From assembly GCA_033239525.1 (NCBI GenBank), contig BSYO01000019.1, forward strand, positions 5,213,087 through 5,277,086: 64,000 bases of DNA, written 5' to 3'. Numbering within the stretch: the stretch's first letter is position 1; each line of letters starts with the position of its first letter. Positions 35,349 to 46,964 of this stretch are shown here, piece by piece. The stretch comes from Nepenthes gracilis. Lineage: Eukaryota; Streptophyta; Magnoliopsida; Caryophyllales; Nepenthaceae. The translations under genes and the position numbers were made by a program. The notes beneath the pieces were generated by a model. The model saw nothing but the letters and a program-made list of their open reading frames with translations. It had not been told where the DNA came from and did not search any database.

Positions 35349-35935
35349 TGTCTACTTCACGCATAGAGGCACAATTGATCACTCGTGTTTTCCCACTGCT
35401 AACTCCAATTTTTTTGCTTTCTCAACCGACAAAGAGGTCTTACAAGTTGGATGAGTTCCTATCTTCTCAGGGAGATGAGATTGCCCGCATGATGCAGGCT
35501 GTGGCTGATTTCGTGGCTGAGGAAATGAGACGTCATGTCAATGCGGCGGTTGGGGAGGCACTGCAAAGTCAGGCGCAAGCCAACTATCTCAACTGGGCCC
35601 AGAAAGAGTTTGAAGCCAGGCTGCAGGAGATTTTTGATTCACATGCTCAAGCCATGGAGAGGATCGGGGCTCTCGAGGGCGAGCTGAGGACAAGGTTTTG
35701 CCTTGAAGAGGTGGCTACTGCCCCGGGGGAGCGGTTTTAGGTGGGAATTGACTTCAGTTGGCGTATTGTTTCCCTGGCAAATTCCCATTTTTCGGTCGAC
35801 TTTTTGGATTCGAGGAACACCGAAGCATCTCGTCGGTCGAAGCTTGTCAGGTATCCGGTTAGTCATGGCTGGAGACGGGTGACGCGCCCACTAAGGGACC
35901 GTTGGCCTTCGAGGAGTCACCACCATGAGTCCTAA
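35349..35935 (+). pseudogene. Element C aORF2, 3' part: coiled coil and conserved C-terminus
   Basis: It continues aORF2 after element E. An open stretch from 35430 encodes KLDEFLSSQGDEIARMMQA, then an Ala/Glu/Gln-rich coiled coil (35480-35690). After a stop (35738-35740) comes VGIDFSWRIVSLANSHFSVD, which aligns with the terminal motif of the aORFs in A, C (aORF1) and D. The final stop is at about 35933-35935. Element C thus carries two aORF-type C-termini. Confidence 0.55.
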
Positions 35936-36562
35936 CATATTCTTGTACATGTGAAATGAATTGAACTTTCGTATTATGTGGCGCTGCCCATGTTATAATT
36001 CTGGGCGGCCAACCTTCCGTTAGAGTGTTTATTCTTTCACACTTTGCCCTAATTTATCGACCATTGTCGACTGACTACGCTATCTCCCGTTGGAGGAGAT
36101 TGTCACACATGTCATTTAAGCCACCTAAAGTTTTGTATTAGACCGTGAATAGGCCACTTGGGATGGAATCAAAATTTAATTCGACCACTTACGGGCTACT
36201 TGGCACAGGGGCCAAGGTTTAATTCGACTGCTTATAAGCCATTTGGATGACCAAGATTCAAGTCGGCTGCTAACGGGTCACTTGGATAATCAAGGTTTAA
36301 TTCGACCACTGACGGGTTACTTGGATGAACAATGTTTAAATGCAAGTGAGTGAAAACCCGTCGACTTATAAGGCAGTTTAAGTCATCTATTTTTTATTTT
36401 TTATTTTTTTTGCAACTTGTAAACAGGCATTAACATGGAGACAAAAAGAAAGAAAAGAAGTAGAGAACAATATGTAGATGAAAAGGGAAAAGAATATCTT
36501 TTATTAACAATAGTGTATGTTACAAGCACGCTTCAGATCATACAGATGACCTACTTGGGTTC
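35936..36562 (-). repeat. Element C: 40-bp tandem array and pol poly(A) signal
   Basis: 36142-36342 holds five units of about 40 bp. On the minus strand they read 'aaaccttg-atcca-gtggccc-tcagtggtcgaatt', the same unit as element A's array. Minus-strand AATAAA at 36500-36505 lies 59 nt after the pol stop (36563-36565). The remaining sequence (35936-36141, 36343-36499) shows no gene. Confidence 0.75.
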
Positions 36563-39500
36563 TCATTGGTAGTAGCACTTTAGGTTGACCGCGTTCCACG
36601 TCTGTAGAACTAATTTGCCGTTTTGGGTTCAGAGTTTATACACTCCATTCCGTAGAACGGTTGAGACAAGGAACGGGCTTTCTTAATTCGGGGAAAGCTT
36701 GTTCCAATTGGCTGTTATGCCTGTAGCCTCTATACTTCACAAGATCTGGTCTCAAACTTTGAATTATCGTGTTTTTACTTTCTTGTTGTAATAATAAGTG
36801 ATTCATTGTTGGTAGGCGGCTGTGCCCATCCTGGCCGCGTTGCGAGCTTTCTCCAACAAGTCTAGGTGTTCCTTGATCTTTTGGAAGTTACCTAGTGGAT
36901 TGAAGGCTTCGACCCTAAGACTTGGGAGCTCAATCTCGACTGGTATCACAATCTCAATCCCATAGTAGAAGCTGAAGTGTGTCTCATGAGTTGGTTTCTT
37001 GGGAGTCATCCAGTATGACCATAGCACAGAGGGTAGTTCGTCGACCTAGGAGCCCACTGTGTCCTCCAACTTGGTTTTCAAACCGTGCAGCAACGTCTGG
37101 TTGGTGACCTTCACCTGCCCTTTTGCCTGAGGGTACGCCACCGAAATATGGATTAGTCGGATGCCTAAGTTGGTGCAATACTTAGTGAAGCACTTTCCCA
37201 AAAATTGAATTCCGTTGTCAGTCATGATGACTTAGGGAATGCCAAATTTGCTTACTATACTCTGGCAGACAAAGTCCATGGCAATGTGCTTGGTGATCTT
37301 GGCCAACGGGGCTGCTTCAACCCATTTAGTGAAGTAGTTATGCTCACGATGATGAATTTTCTCTTCCCGATTACAATGAAAAACAGGCATAGAATATCCA
37401 GCCCCCATTGTGCAAAAGGTCAAGGTGCTTGGAGGTATCTCAGCTCCGCGGGCGGCTGGTGGTGAAGGTTGCCATGTAGTTGATAATTCTCACACTTCTT
37501 CGTAAATTCCAGGGCGTCCTTCATCATTGGCCAATAATATCCCTAGCGCATAATCTTGATGCTAGATTCTTGCCACCAATGCGTGATCCACATATCCAGA
37601 GGTGGACCTTACTCAAAGCGTAGTCGACCTCCTTAAGGGTAAGACACTGGAGGTACGGAGTCAAGTATCCTTGGTGATATAGTCTTTCGTCAACTATGGT
37701 GTACCAGCCGACTGTCTTTTTGATTTGCTTAGTTTCGTCTGCGCTTTTTGGTAGTGTACCGTCTGCGAGATACCTCCTGTACGGCATCATCCAGTTTTTA
37801 CTGTCAAAGACTTGTATTGCTTCCTATTCTTCTATACTAGGAGTGCTCAAAACTTTTCTCATATCCCTCGAATACTACACTGGACTTTCGGCCATTGCCG
37901 CTCTATCGAGCTGGTTGGCCTTCCAGTTTTCAGTCCTGGGGAGCTGGATCAAGTTTAGCTTGTCAAATCTATGGATCGTGTCCTTCTCCTTTACCAGATA
38001 TTTAGCCAGGAGAGGGTTACACACCTCAAAACTCCCGTTGATCTAGTTAACGACTAACTCTGAGTTGCTGCAGATGGTCAAACGCTTAACAGAGCACTCT
38101 TTGGCTAGTTGTAGTTCTGCTAACAGGGCCTCGTACTCGGCAACATTATTGATGATCAAAAAATCAAGCTTTAGGGAGTAATTCACCTCAAACCCATCTG
38201 GATTCTTTTGGACCATTCTAGCACCGCTGCCGAAACTGGTAGACGAATCGGCCATGTTGAGGACCCATTCTTTCTCTTCTAGGTGATGATCCGTGTCTAC
38301 CTCACCGTGTTCATCGACGATTGGGGTCGTGGTCTCAACAATGAAGTCGGCTAGGGCCTACCCCTTGATGATTGGCATTGGCAGGAATTCGATGTCGTAC
38401 TCTTCCAATTTGATGGCCCACTTAACCATCCATCCGGAAATATCAGGTTTCTGTAGGATGCATTTCAACGGCTGGCTGGTCAGGACGACCACACGATGAG
38501 CTTGAAAATAGGGTCTCAACTTTTGGGCCGAGAAGACGAGTGCCAGAGCGAGCTTCTCAGCGCGTGGGTAGCATGTTTCTACGCCAGTCAATATTTTACT
38601 TACTTAGTAGACCGACCACTATGCGTCAAAATCCCGGCACACAGAACTGAGCTAAGAGTCGCCCCTGATACCGCCAAGTAGAGGTATAGCTTTTCTCCTC
38701 CCCTTGGTGACGTCAACAACGACAGACTGACCAGATACTGTTTTAGTTCGTCGAAGGTGGCCTGACACTTTGCCATCCACTGAAATCCATTTGCCTTCGT
38801 CCCCCTTAGAGCTTTGAAGAAACGCTGATACTTGTCTCCCGACTTAGCCAAGAAGTGAGAAAGTACTACAATCTTCCGGTTAGCCTCTGGTTATCCTTGA
38901 TACTCTGTAGCGGAGACATGTCCATGAGGGCTTTGATCTTCTTTGAGTTTGCTTCGATTTCTCGCTGAGAAATGATGAAACCCAAGAAGTTCCTTGAGGA
39001 CACTCCAAAGACATACTTCGATGGATTTAATTTCATATGGTGTGCACGGAGTTCCTCAAAAGATTTAACCAGATCGTGAATATGGTCGCTGGTGGTCTTG
39101 CTCTTGACGAGCATGTCATCTATATACACCTCCATATTGTAGTCAATATGCTTCTCGAATATTCTGTTCACAAGTCTTTGGTAAGTTGCACCCACGTTCT
39201 TCACACCGAAAGGTATGACCTTGTAGCAATAGGTACCTTGATCGGTCACAACTAAGATGTGCTTCTCATCCTCTTGGCTCATTCTGATCTAGTTGCAACC
39301 CGAGTATGCATCCATAAAACTCAGTAGCTCGTGACCCAAAGTAGAGTCTACCAATAAGTCAATCCTAAGAAAAGGGAAGCTATCCTTTGGACAGGCCTTG
39401 TTGACGTCGGTGAAATCAACTCACATCCGTCACTTTTTGCTACTCTTCTTGACCAGAACAACGTTGAAGAGCGAATTCAGGTACTGGACTTTCCTGATGA

Positions 39501-40448
39501 ACCTGGCATCCAATAACTTCTTCACCTCCTCTCGGATGGCTGTAAACTTTTTAAGGGAGTGGTTTCCTCTCTTCTGCCTGACAGGCTTGTGGCTGGAATC
39601 GAGATCTAACTTGTGGACCATTATTTCGGCCGAAATTCACAACATGTTAGCGGGTGTCCACGTGAAGACATCCGCATTTTGTCTCAAGAAACTTATCAAT
39701 TCATCACGTAAGGATCCAACGAGTGAGCCCCTATCTGTACACACTTCTCTGGGTCCTTCGGGTTCAGTGGTACGAAGTCGGTGGCCTTGCCGAACTACAC
39801 TTACTGCAGAGTAGCCTCGTCTTGATGGTCTAGTTCCTCTGCTTGTCTCTCGACGTCGCTTGGTGCTATTTGCGACATGTAGCAAGTCTGCCCCATTACT
39901 TGGTCCCCCAATACTTCACCAATACCGTATGCTATTGAAAATTTTATTTTTAAGTACAGTATTGAGGTGACGGCTCCAAATGCCGCTAGGCACGGCCAAC
40001 CTAGGATGACGTTGTATACGGATGGCAAGTCGACAACCAGGAAGGTGAGTGTGCAACTCGCCATTCTAGGGTATGTGCTCAGGGTGACTTCTAATTATAT
40101 TGTCCCTTGAATGGCTATTGGCTCATTATCAAGGCCATACAGTGGTCCTCTGATCAGTTTGAGTTGGTTCTTTTTGAGCCCTAGCTTAAAGAACGTATTA
40201 CTGTAAAGAAAATACCTTAAATTTTCATTATCGATGAAAACTCGTTTCAATTGGTAGTCAACAGTACCGTTTGAAACTAGTGCAGATACAACAAGGGGAT
40301 TAGTGTATGGAAAAATTACATGTGTCATATCGTTATTACTAAAACTAATGATATTTTCCTCCACCCCCTGCTTCTTGCGCCCAGCTTGCCTCTCCTGATG
40401 ATCTGTCTGGTGGGCCTTAAGAGGCCTAGTGGTCACTATGTTGACCAC
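36563..40448 (-). pseudogene. pol: Element C pol polyprotein, broken
   Basis: Domains on the minus strand, high to low. The protease-like part has IDNENLRYF (near 40220) and YNVILGWPCL (near 40010). RT fingers are at 39621-39430 (VQYLNSLFNVVLVKKSSKK). The RT palm has EVYIDDMLVKSKT, with YIDD at 39115-39126. The RT-RNase H connection is at 38851-38358 (MAKCQATFDELKQYL, KPDISGWMVKWAIKLEEYD). The extra RNase H is at 38255-38043 (ADSSTSFGSGA, NVAEYEAL, CSNSELVVN, with the third Asp lost). The integrase zinc region is at 37790-37524, the core (MTDNGIQF) at 37423-36800, and the end LKCYYQ plus stop at 36563. About 20 stops or shifts are visible. It is inactive. Confidence 0.9.
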
Positions 40449-42018
40449 ATCAGCTACGACCCGGTTCTGTGGCTAGGGCTAATCGGAACCTTCTCCGCTT
40501 GAAGTGTCGAAACTCTGCCTAGGGTTCCTTAGGAACCTGGTGAGATGGCCCCTACGAACCAGCTCCTCAATCTCCCACTGAGGCATGTTGCACTCTTTTG
40601 TGGTGTGTCCCGGAGATCGATGGAAATCATAGTATTTCGTTGGATCTCCTCCCTCCGTGTTCTTCAGTGGCTTTGGCTATTGAACAAACTTTTTTCCATG
40701 GATCTGCATGAGGTCGTTGGCCCGCATGTCATTCAGCAAAGTCTGGTTGATGGGACTGTACTCCTTCTGGATTGGTGGCTTGGTCCTAATTTGCTTTCTT
40801 CGGGGGTTGTCGCTACCCCCATTCTTCCTCTTTTCCTCGGTTGGGAAAGTGCGAGGCTGGTCGGTCCTCTTTGAACGCCTTGCCTCATTGGCCTCTTCAA
40901 CGACCACGTATGCCTGGGTGATGGCTTCCACTTCCCGGAATGTTTATGAATTTTTGTGGGCCAGGTACTTGAAGAAGTCACCCGGCCCTAACGCAGAGAT
41001 AAAGTTGCTGAGCTTCAACTCTTTGGTGAGCTAAGAGATTTTCCTAACTTCTACCGTGAACCACTCCAGGAACTTCCTTAGGTTCTCACCTTACTTCTGC
41101 TTGATGTGGGTAAAGTGCCATGGCTATTTATCTTCTCAGCGACTTGAAGCGCACTGGGCTAGGAAGAGATTGGTGAGATTCCAAAAACTCTGGATCAAGT
41201 TCGAAGGAAGCCAATGGAATCAGATCCGGGCGTCCTCCTTCAAGGTGAGGGAAAAATATCGGCACATTGCCGCCTCTTCCAGGCCCTGAAAGTTTTGAAG
41301 GGTGCGGAAGTGATCCATGGAATCAGTGCTCCCATCATAGGGATCCGGGGCCAGCATCTTGAACTTGGCCTACATTGGTCGAATTCAGATCTCCATGGTG
41401 AAGGGAGATCTCTTTAGATCAGCTATGTGCTCGTCGTCATTCTTGAACATACGATTTCATATTTTCTCGACCTTTTCCTCCACTCACGAGGAGTTTTTAG
41501 ATCTCTTGGAGTTTAGGTAAGTCCCCAACTCCATTCTATCTATAGTGCGGTGCGTCGTTGGTTGGCTACTACCGCTTATGGATCGGATGATCTAAGAGGC
41601 TCCCTCCCTCGTGTGTGGTCTTCATTCATCCCGAGAGTACCGGGGATTTCTTCTTTTGGGACTCATTTGGAGTACCATAGCTCAACCGCCCCTCAACCCT
41701 TGAATGGCTCTCGGCATTGGAGGCCATTGGGATGTAAGGGTTGCCCAGCTTCGAGGTCTTCTTGGTTGACCTCTTCTTCCTCTGGCCTTCTCGCCTAGAG
41801 GCTAGAATGGGGGTTGAGGAGGATTGAACCCCCTACCTTTTCTTGTCTTAGCGTGTGCAGAGCATTTGGAGCATCTGAGAGATTTTGTTCATCTGCTCTG
41901 TGTTGGCCAGGAAGGTCGAGGTAGGCTGCTCTCCAGCCCGACTACCAGTTGAGTGGTCATGGTCGAGGGAGGCAACCTCTCTACTGGGAAAGCTAGCTTG
42001 AGCCCTGGTATTTACCAT
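40449..42018 (-). pseudogene. gag: Element C gag, broken
   Basis: The start at 42018 (MVNTRAQASFPSRE) is chosen because it aligns with the other gag copies. An upstream in-frame codon near the primer-binding site is less likely. The core (YDGSTDSMDHF, FQGLEEAAMCRYF) lies at 41390-41200. The knuckle-like YYDFHRSPGHTTKEC lies at about 40634-40585 and has its first Cys changed to Tyr. A Lys/Arg-rich stretch (40850-40750) precedes it. Several stops. Confidence 0.85.
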
Positions 42019-42072
42019 TTTGTTGGGTGATGTTGATTTGAAAGATGTAATTGATCGGCTTTTAGTCAGCGT

Positions 42073-42090
42073 TCCCACAGACAGCGCCAA
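42073..42090 (-). other. Primer-binding site of element C
   Basis: The minus strand reads TTGGCGCTGTCTGTGGGA directly against the 5' LTR. It differs from A and D by one transition (GCC to GCT). Confidence 0.75.
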
Positions 42091-43070
42091 TGATGTATCC
42101 TAGATCTAAATTTCGAATGGGTTCTGGTCAAGCTGTCCATCGGATTCTAGTATTCCTCTGCTAAGTTTAGGATCCTGCACACTATAATTTCAAATAAAAG
42201 GTTAGGTGCTGACGAGATTTGATCCCATTAAAAATACTCCGACGCTCAAATTAATAAATAGTCTTCCGAAGATGAGAAGGAAACATGTAGTGAATGCAAA
42301 GATGGATGCTGGGTGTGTGTTGGGAACGATGGTGGGAGGTGCATTCATGGAGAGAGTGGCTTTGGTAGTGGATGCTCGTAAGAGCAGTGTTTCTCTGTAC
42401 CGAGCTCGCTGGGAGCAAGCAGCAGAGAGGATGTTGGGGTGTTTTGAGAGCTTTGAGAGCTTTTGATAGACTTAATATGCAAGAACGTTTTTGTATGGCA
42501 AAAAGCGTGGAAAGTTTCTGTAAGCTTGAGTATGATAGAGAGCATTAAGAGGTCGAGCGAGCATACTTGTAGAGTGAATCTTCATGGCCTTTTATAGCCA
42601 TGGGCTTCGCTGTCTTCATCGCGTGGCAAGACTGGATGCCCACCTACTATGGGGGTCGTTACCTTCCCCAGCATGTGCACGGTCGCCATTCTAAGCTGCA
42701 ACAATCAGGAATGAGGATTTTTTTCTTACGTGGAGATACCGCGTGCCGCGATCGTTAGGACACCCTTTGCGATTTGCACACTAATTTGTGCGCCTTCCTT
42801 TTGGGATGTGCTCTGATTTTGGGATACTACTATTACCAGTGAGATTGTCTTTCTTGGAGGTTTAGAGAATTAGGGTAGTCAACCGTTAAGACTTGAGAAG
42901 GTGAGCGTGGACCAATTTAGCTATGGGCCGTGACTATCTTGGGTCGTGTCTAACCTGCTTGCTGCTTCTCTAATCAACGGCAACGTTGACTGTTCTAGGT
43001 ACAAATGGACCACTGTTGATTTTAGGCCACTTGCCCTTTTTGGGCCAACTCGCTGCTAGTATTCCCATCA
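42091..43070 (-). repeat. 5' LTR of element C
   Basis: 980 bp, with TG..CA ends on the plus strand as printed, and a TATA box (TATAAAA, minus) at 42590-42596. It is followed by the exact TSD GTTAT. The internal short ORFs are not genes. Confidence 0.92.
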
Positions 43071-43075
43071 GTTAT

Positions 43076-43380
43076 CATAGTATTATTTATTAAAATACAT
43101 ATAAATATTAAAAATTTTCATAATTTGTTGAATGTAGCATAAGTTTTAAATAATTAATATATGTTCAATATTCATCCTTTCATAATGAACTATATTCATG
43201 CACAGATTCATGTACAGAAACACAGTTGGTGACTAATTTACGTATATCCATACACAGATTTAAATTTTAACATTTATTTATTTCTTATTAGTCTTATAAA
43301 CTTAAAAAATTCGGTCTTTTTTTTTAATAGAAAAAAGGGCATAATTAACTAAAAAGTGTTTTTTCCATTATTAGTTGCAT
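43076..43380 (+). repeat. Core repeat copy 1, part 3, and flank that is repeated at 45872-46140
   Basis: 43076-43192 matches 59479-59594, the right end of core repeat copy 2. From 43193 the text leaves copy 2 but still matches 45972-46140 ('atgcacagattcatgtacag', 'ttatttcttattagtc'). This shows that block F copied the end of C together with its flank. Confidence 0.7.
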
Positions 43381-43899
43381 AATGATTCAATTGTCAATAT
43401 AGTGTTGGGGTGCAATTTCAAAGTTATAAGTTAATAATAATTATAGTTGTCAACTTTTGACTACAAATTATCGTGCAATTTACCATTTTTTCTCAGATAT
43501 AAACGCATTTGGAAACAGTAAACCTAATGCAATTTAACGTATATTTTGCTTTTGAAATCGAATAAATATTATCTAAAAGTAAAAATTACTAAAATTAATG
43601 TAAAAATAAATATTATATTATTTTATATGTGTGGGAGATGGTAATTCCAACCAGGAATAATTTTTTCAGGGTGTTAAATGCAAATGCACGCATTTTACAA
43701 GTGCCGATGGATGGCGATCCAAAAAGGTTTCCAACAATGACAAGGGATATTGACGACATTATGGATGGGAGCCGGTGCCGTTGATGGGTTTCTGTTCTAA
43801 GATGGCGGAGATGGGGTGGCTTTGGGGAGGTGGTGTTCGGACACTTGAGGGGGATGCTAGAGGTGGTGATCCTTCCTAGATGCCGGTGAAGGGCGCGGT
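43381..43899. other. Gene-free AT-rich stretch
   Basis: I see nothing recognisable. The base composition shifts from AT-rich to G-rich near 43740, just before the gag fragment of block F, suggesting a junction there. Confidence 0.4.
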
Positions 43900-44942
43900 T
43901 TCTTGCGGCACTCCGGGAAATAGTTACCGTCGCCGTTCCTCTTCTGTCAGTTGGTAGGCTGGGAAGCTTCCGGGGGGCGATCTACGTGCTTAGGACGCTT
44001 CGCCTCATTTGCCTCCTCTGCTGAGATACAGGCTCAAGCAATAGCTTCGGCCTCCCGAAAGGACTGAAGGCGCTGGTGCGACAGGTGCTTGAAAAAGTCC
44101 CCTGCTGCCACCGTAGCAATGAAAGCGATGAGCTTTAGCTCGTCTGAGAATTGGGAGATCCAGCGTGCCTCGGTGATGAAGCGGTTGAGAAATTGCTTCA
44201 AACTTTCGTCCAACCTCTGACGGAGGTGAACCAGGTGACATGGCTACCTCTCTTCTCTCTGGTTGGAGGCGAACTAACTCAAGAAACAGTCTACTAGCTC
44301 ATCGAATGAGTAAATGAAATTTTATGGTGAAGGGAGAAGTCTTTAGAACCCCTATGTGACGTCCCTCCTAAGTGTGATAGGAAAATACTGGCACATCATG
44401 GCCTCGCTTGCTCCCTGTAGGGACAAATGGGTGCGGAAGCTGTTGAGATAGTCCATTGGGTCCTTGCTCCCATCATACCCTTCTAGAACGGGCATCTTAA
44501 ACTTACGGGATAGTGGCTGAGTCCACAAGTCCATGGCGAAGGGTGACCTTCGAAAGTTGGTGGAGGATCATGCGGGTCTCTCTTTGTACAGGAGATCCAA
44601 CAGTACATTGACCTTCTTCCATCCCTTGAATGGATGCCCTCTCCACATTGGGATGTAAGAAAATGTCCGAGCTCCGAGGTGGTTCTTGAAAATGACTCTT
44701 CTTCCTCTCTGGCCTTCTTGCCTAGAGGCCAATCACCGTTGGAGTTGAACCCCCTACATTTTCTTGTCTTAGCAGGAGTTACGGGTTGAAGTCTCTCAAG
44801 AGATTTTCCGATCGTCCCTTCTGGTATGGCTTTCAATCGCGAGGTGGACCCCGGCCGGAGGCTACTAGTTGAGTGGTCCTAGTCAAGGGAGGCAGTCCTC
44901 AAATCTTCCGGGAAGGCTAGCTTGAGCCGCGGTGTTTACCAT
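43900..44942 (-). pseudogene. gag: Block F gag fragment, mosaic of D-like and C-like parts
   Basis: The start at 44942 (MVNTAAQASLPGR) follows the C-like form. 44690-44780 and 44850-44930 follow C (41770-42010). 43900-44620 follow the element D gag (5701-6400), including FKMPVLEGYDGSKDPMDYLN at about 44500-44440. There are multiple stops. No pol follows to the left. It looks like a recombinant or a mis-assembly. Confidence 0.7.
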
Positions 44943-45015
44943 TTTGAGGGGGATGTTGGGATGAAAGAGGGGCAGCCCCCATCCATGGGGTACCCGGCCC
45001 AATTGCAGAGGGCAA

Positions 45016-45871
45016 TGATGAGTACTAGATCTAAATTTACGTTGCCTATGTCCGCGCCCGGGCCAGTTCTGGATTCCTCTGCTCGACTCCGTGTCCGCTT
45101 TGCTTCCCCGCAAAGGGGTCTTGATAAAATTTGGTCTCATTAAAAATATTCTTGCAAAATAAATAGTTTTGCCCTAGTATTCACCATTCTTGATGCTTTG
45201 GAATGAATGTGAGAAAGAGAAGTGGGAGGCTTCTTATGGCGTTGGGAAGTGGATGGTCGAAGAGCAATGTTACGCACCCGGGTCCCCGATTGTCATAGGA
45301 TTAGGGAATGTTGGGGTGTTCCTAAGAGCTTTGAGAGCTTTTGATAGGGTCCGATCTCCGTCTTTGTTGGCAAAGACTCGCATACGTGTAAACGCAATCA
45401 ACGAGCAAAAGGTCGAGGAGCAACTTGTAGATTTCTCCCTTCATGGCCTTTATAGCCATGTTTAAGTCGCAAATTTTCGCAAATGAACGCAAAATGGGGC
45501 GCACGCTAAGAGGTCGCTACCTTCCTCAGTAAATGCGTGGGTGGTGCATGTATGCTTGTGTGAGAGAGTAATTAGTGGGTGGTGGGAGGCCTGCCTCCCT
45601 AGGTACACTTTGCGGCACACGGTGGTTGACTTCGGGATGTGCTCGCCCGAGTAGATACTAACATTGAGGAGTTTGGATCGGGAGGATAGCTTGCAAGCTT
45701 AGAAGGCAACCGTTAAGAGTTAATTGTCCCCGATCCGATCAATCGATCCCGTCTTCGTTGAAGAAGAGGGATTTTATAGGTCTCCCAATAAGGGGCTTTT
45801 GGCGTGAGAACTCCTGTTGCTAGGATTCATTGGCCGCTAATTTTGGGCCAAACGATCTAGTATTCCCATCG
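45016..45871 (-). repeat. Block F LTR, hybrid of C and D types
   Basis: Its first 480 bp follow the C LTR ('gatctaaattt', 'gagagcttttgatag', 'ttcatggccttt'). 45490-45840 follow the D LTR ('gcgcacgctaagagg', 'gggattttatagg'). The last 20 bp follow C again, up to the same genomic target GGTTATCAT. The primer-binding site next to it is destroyed ('gcagagggcaa'). Confidence 0.7.
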
Positions 45872-46140
45872 GTTATCATTTATTTATTAAAATACATATA
45901 AACGGTGTTGTCAACCACGTTGAATGTCTAAGTTTTAAATAGTTGGGATATGTTCAATATTCATCCTTTCATAATGAACTATATTCATGCACAGATTCAT
46001 GTACAGAAACACAGTTTTCTAATTGGTTGGTTATCCTACTCTTTTGCCATTTTATTTATTTCTTATTAGTCTTATAAACTTAAAGGAGCGGCTTTTTTTT
46101 TAATAGAAAAAAGGGCTACCATAAAAGGCATCCATTATTC
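45872..46140 (+). repeat. Patchwork copy of the right flank of element C
   Basis: Blocks of 20-90 bp identical to 43071-43380 alternate with unrelated blocks of 10-40 bp of similar length. Ordinary point mutation would not give this pattern. No gene. Confidence 0.65.
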
Positions 46141-46964
46141 GTTGGGCTTTGATGGCCCATTTGTCTTATAGGGTTGGGCTCCGGATCTTCTTAGGCTTTA
46201 ATATCGAACCCAACAATTATGGGAATTAGGTGGTGGACACCGACAAACAATTATGAATTACATTTCTTCAAATTTTAGGAATCAACTTAGTGTGTATCTT
46301 AAATTTAAATTTAGTTTTGATAAATTTAATTTAAATATTTGAACTCTTCAATTCAAATCCTATAAATAACCATCATAAATAAATATTTTAAAGGAGACGA
46401 GATTCACTGCTCAGAATATTTTTTGATAATTGAGTCAGTATATTTTGCCTATTAACTTTGAGTAACTAAGAATTAATGGAAGAGTCACTAAACTTAAAAA
46501 TTCAGATATAAGTTACTGGCATTTAAAAAACTTGATTCTAAAAATCTTAATTATTCCTGTGAGTCAGTTTTTTTAAAATAGTTTCTAAATGGGCTGGTTT
46601 TTCTTAATGACTTTAATGTTGAATCTGTTGCTGATTATTTACTTATTTTGATATGAGAATTGTGGCTAACTGTACTTGTTGCAGTTGGCAGGCATTTTCC
46701 AACAAGAAGAATTATAGTGAATTGTTCTCTGTAATTTATTAGTAGTCTGGCTTATACAATATTGGGCCAGTATTGGGCTTTTTTTTGGCGATCAAGCCTA
46801 TTTATACTTATTTTATTGGGCATGATTTTTCTCTTGGCTTCAACCAAAAACAACACTCTTAGAACTTTAGTATTTGTTATACGACTTCTTCAACAATAAT
46901 AACATCTTATGAATAATTATTTTTTTAATTGGAGTTTGGACCAATTAAAGCTATTACGTTTCAA
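46141..46964. other. Gene-free AT-rich stretch
   Basis: I recognise no gene or repeat. The segments near 46150-46230 and 46740-46860 ('gggcttt' text) resemble retroelement LTR composition, but I could not pair them with anything. Confidence 0.3.

Larger units (their letters stand above)
20489..43070 (-). mobile_element. Element C: Ty3/gypsy Tat-like retrotransposon with internal duplication and nested element E
   Basis: LTRs at 20489-21475 and 42091-43070 bound a 22.6-kb block with a perfect 5-bp TSD GTTAT (20484-20488 and 43071-43075). The empty site is visible in copy 2 of the core repeat near 59478. The primer-binding site next to the right LTR and the polypurine tract next to the left LTR show that the element reads on the minus strand. 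Removing nested E (7.9 kb) and one copy of the 2.2-kb tandem duplication leaves about 12.5 kb. All coding parts are broken. Confidence 0.93.
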
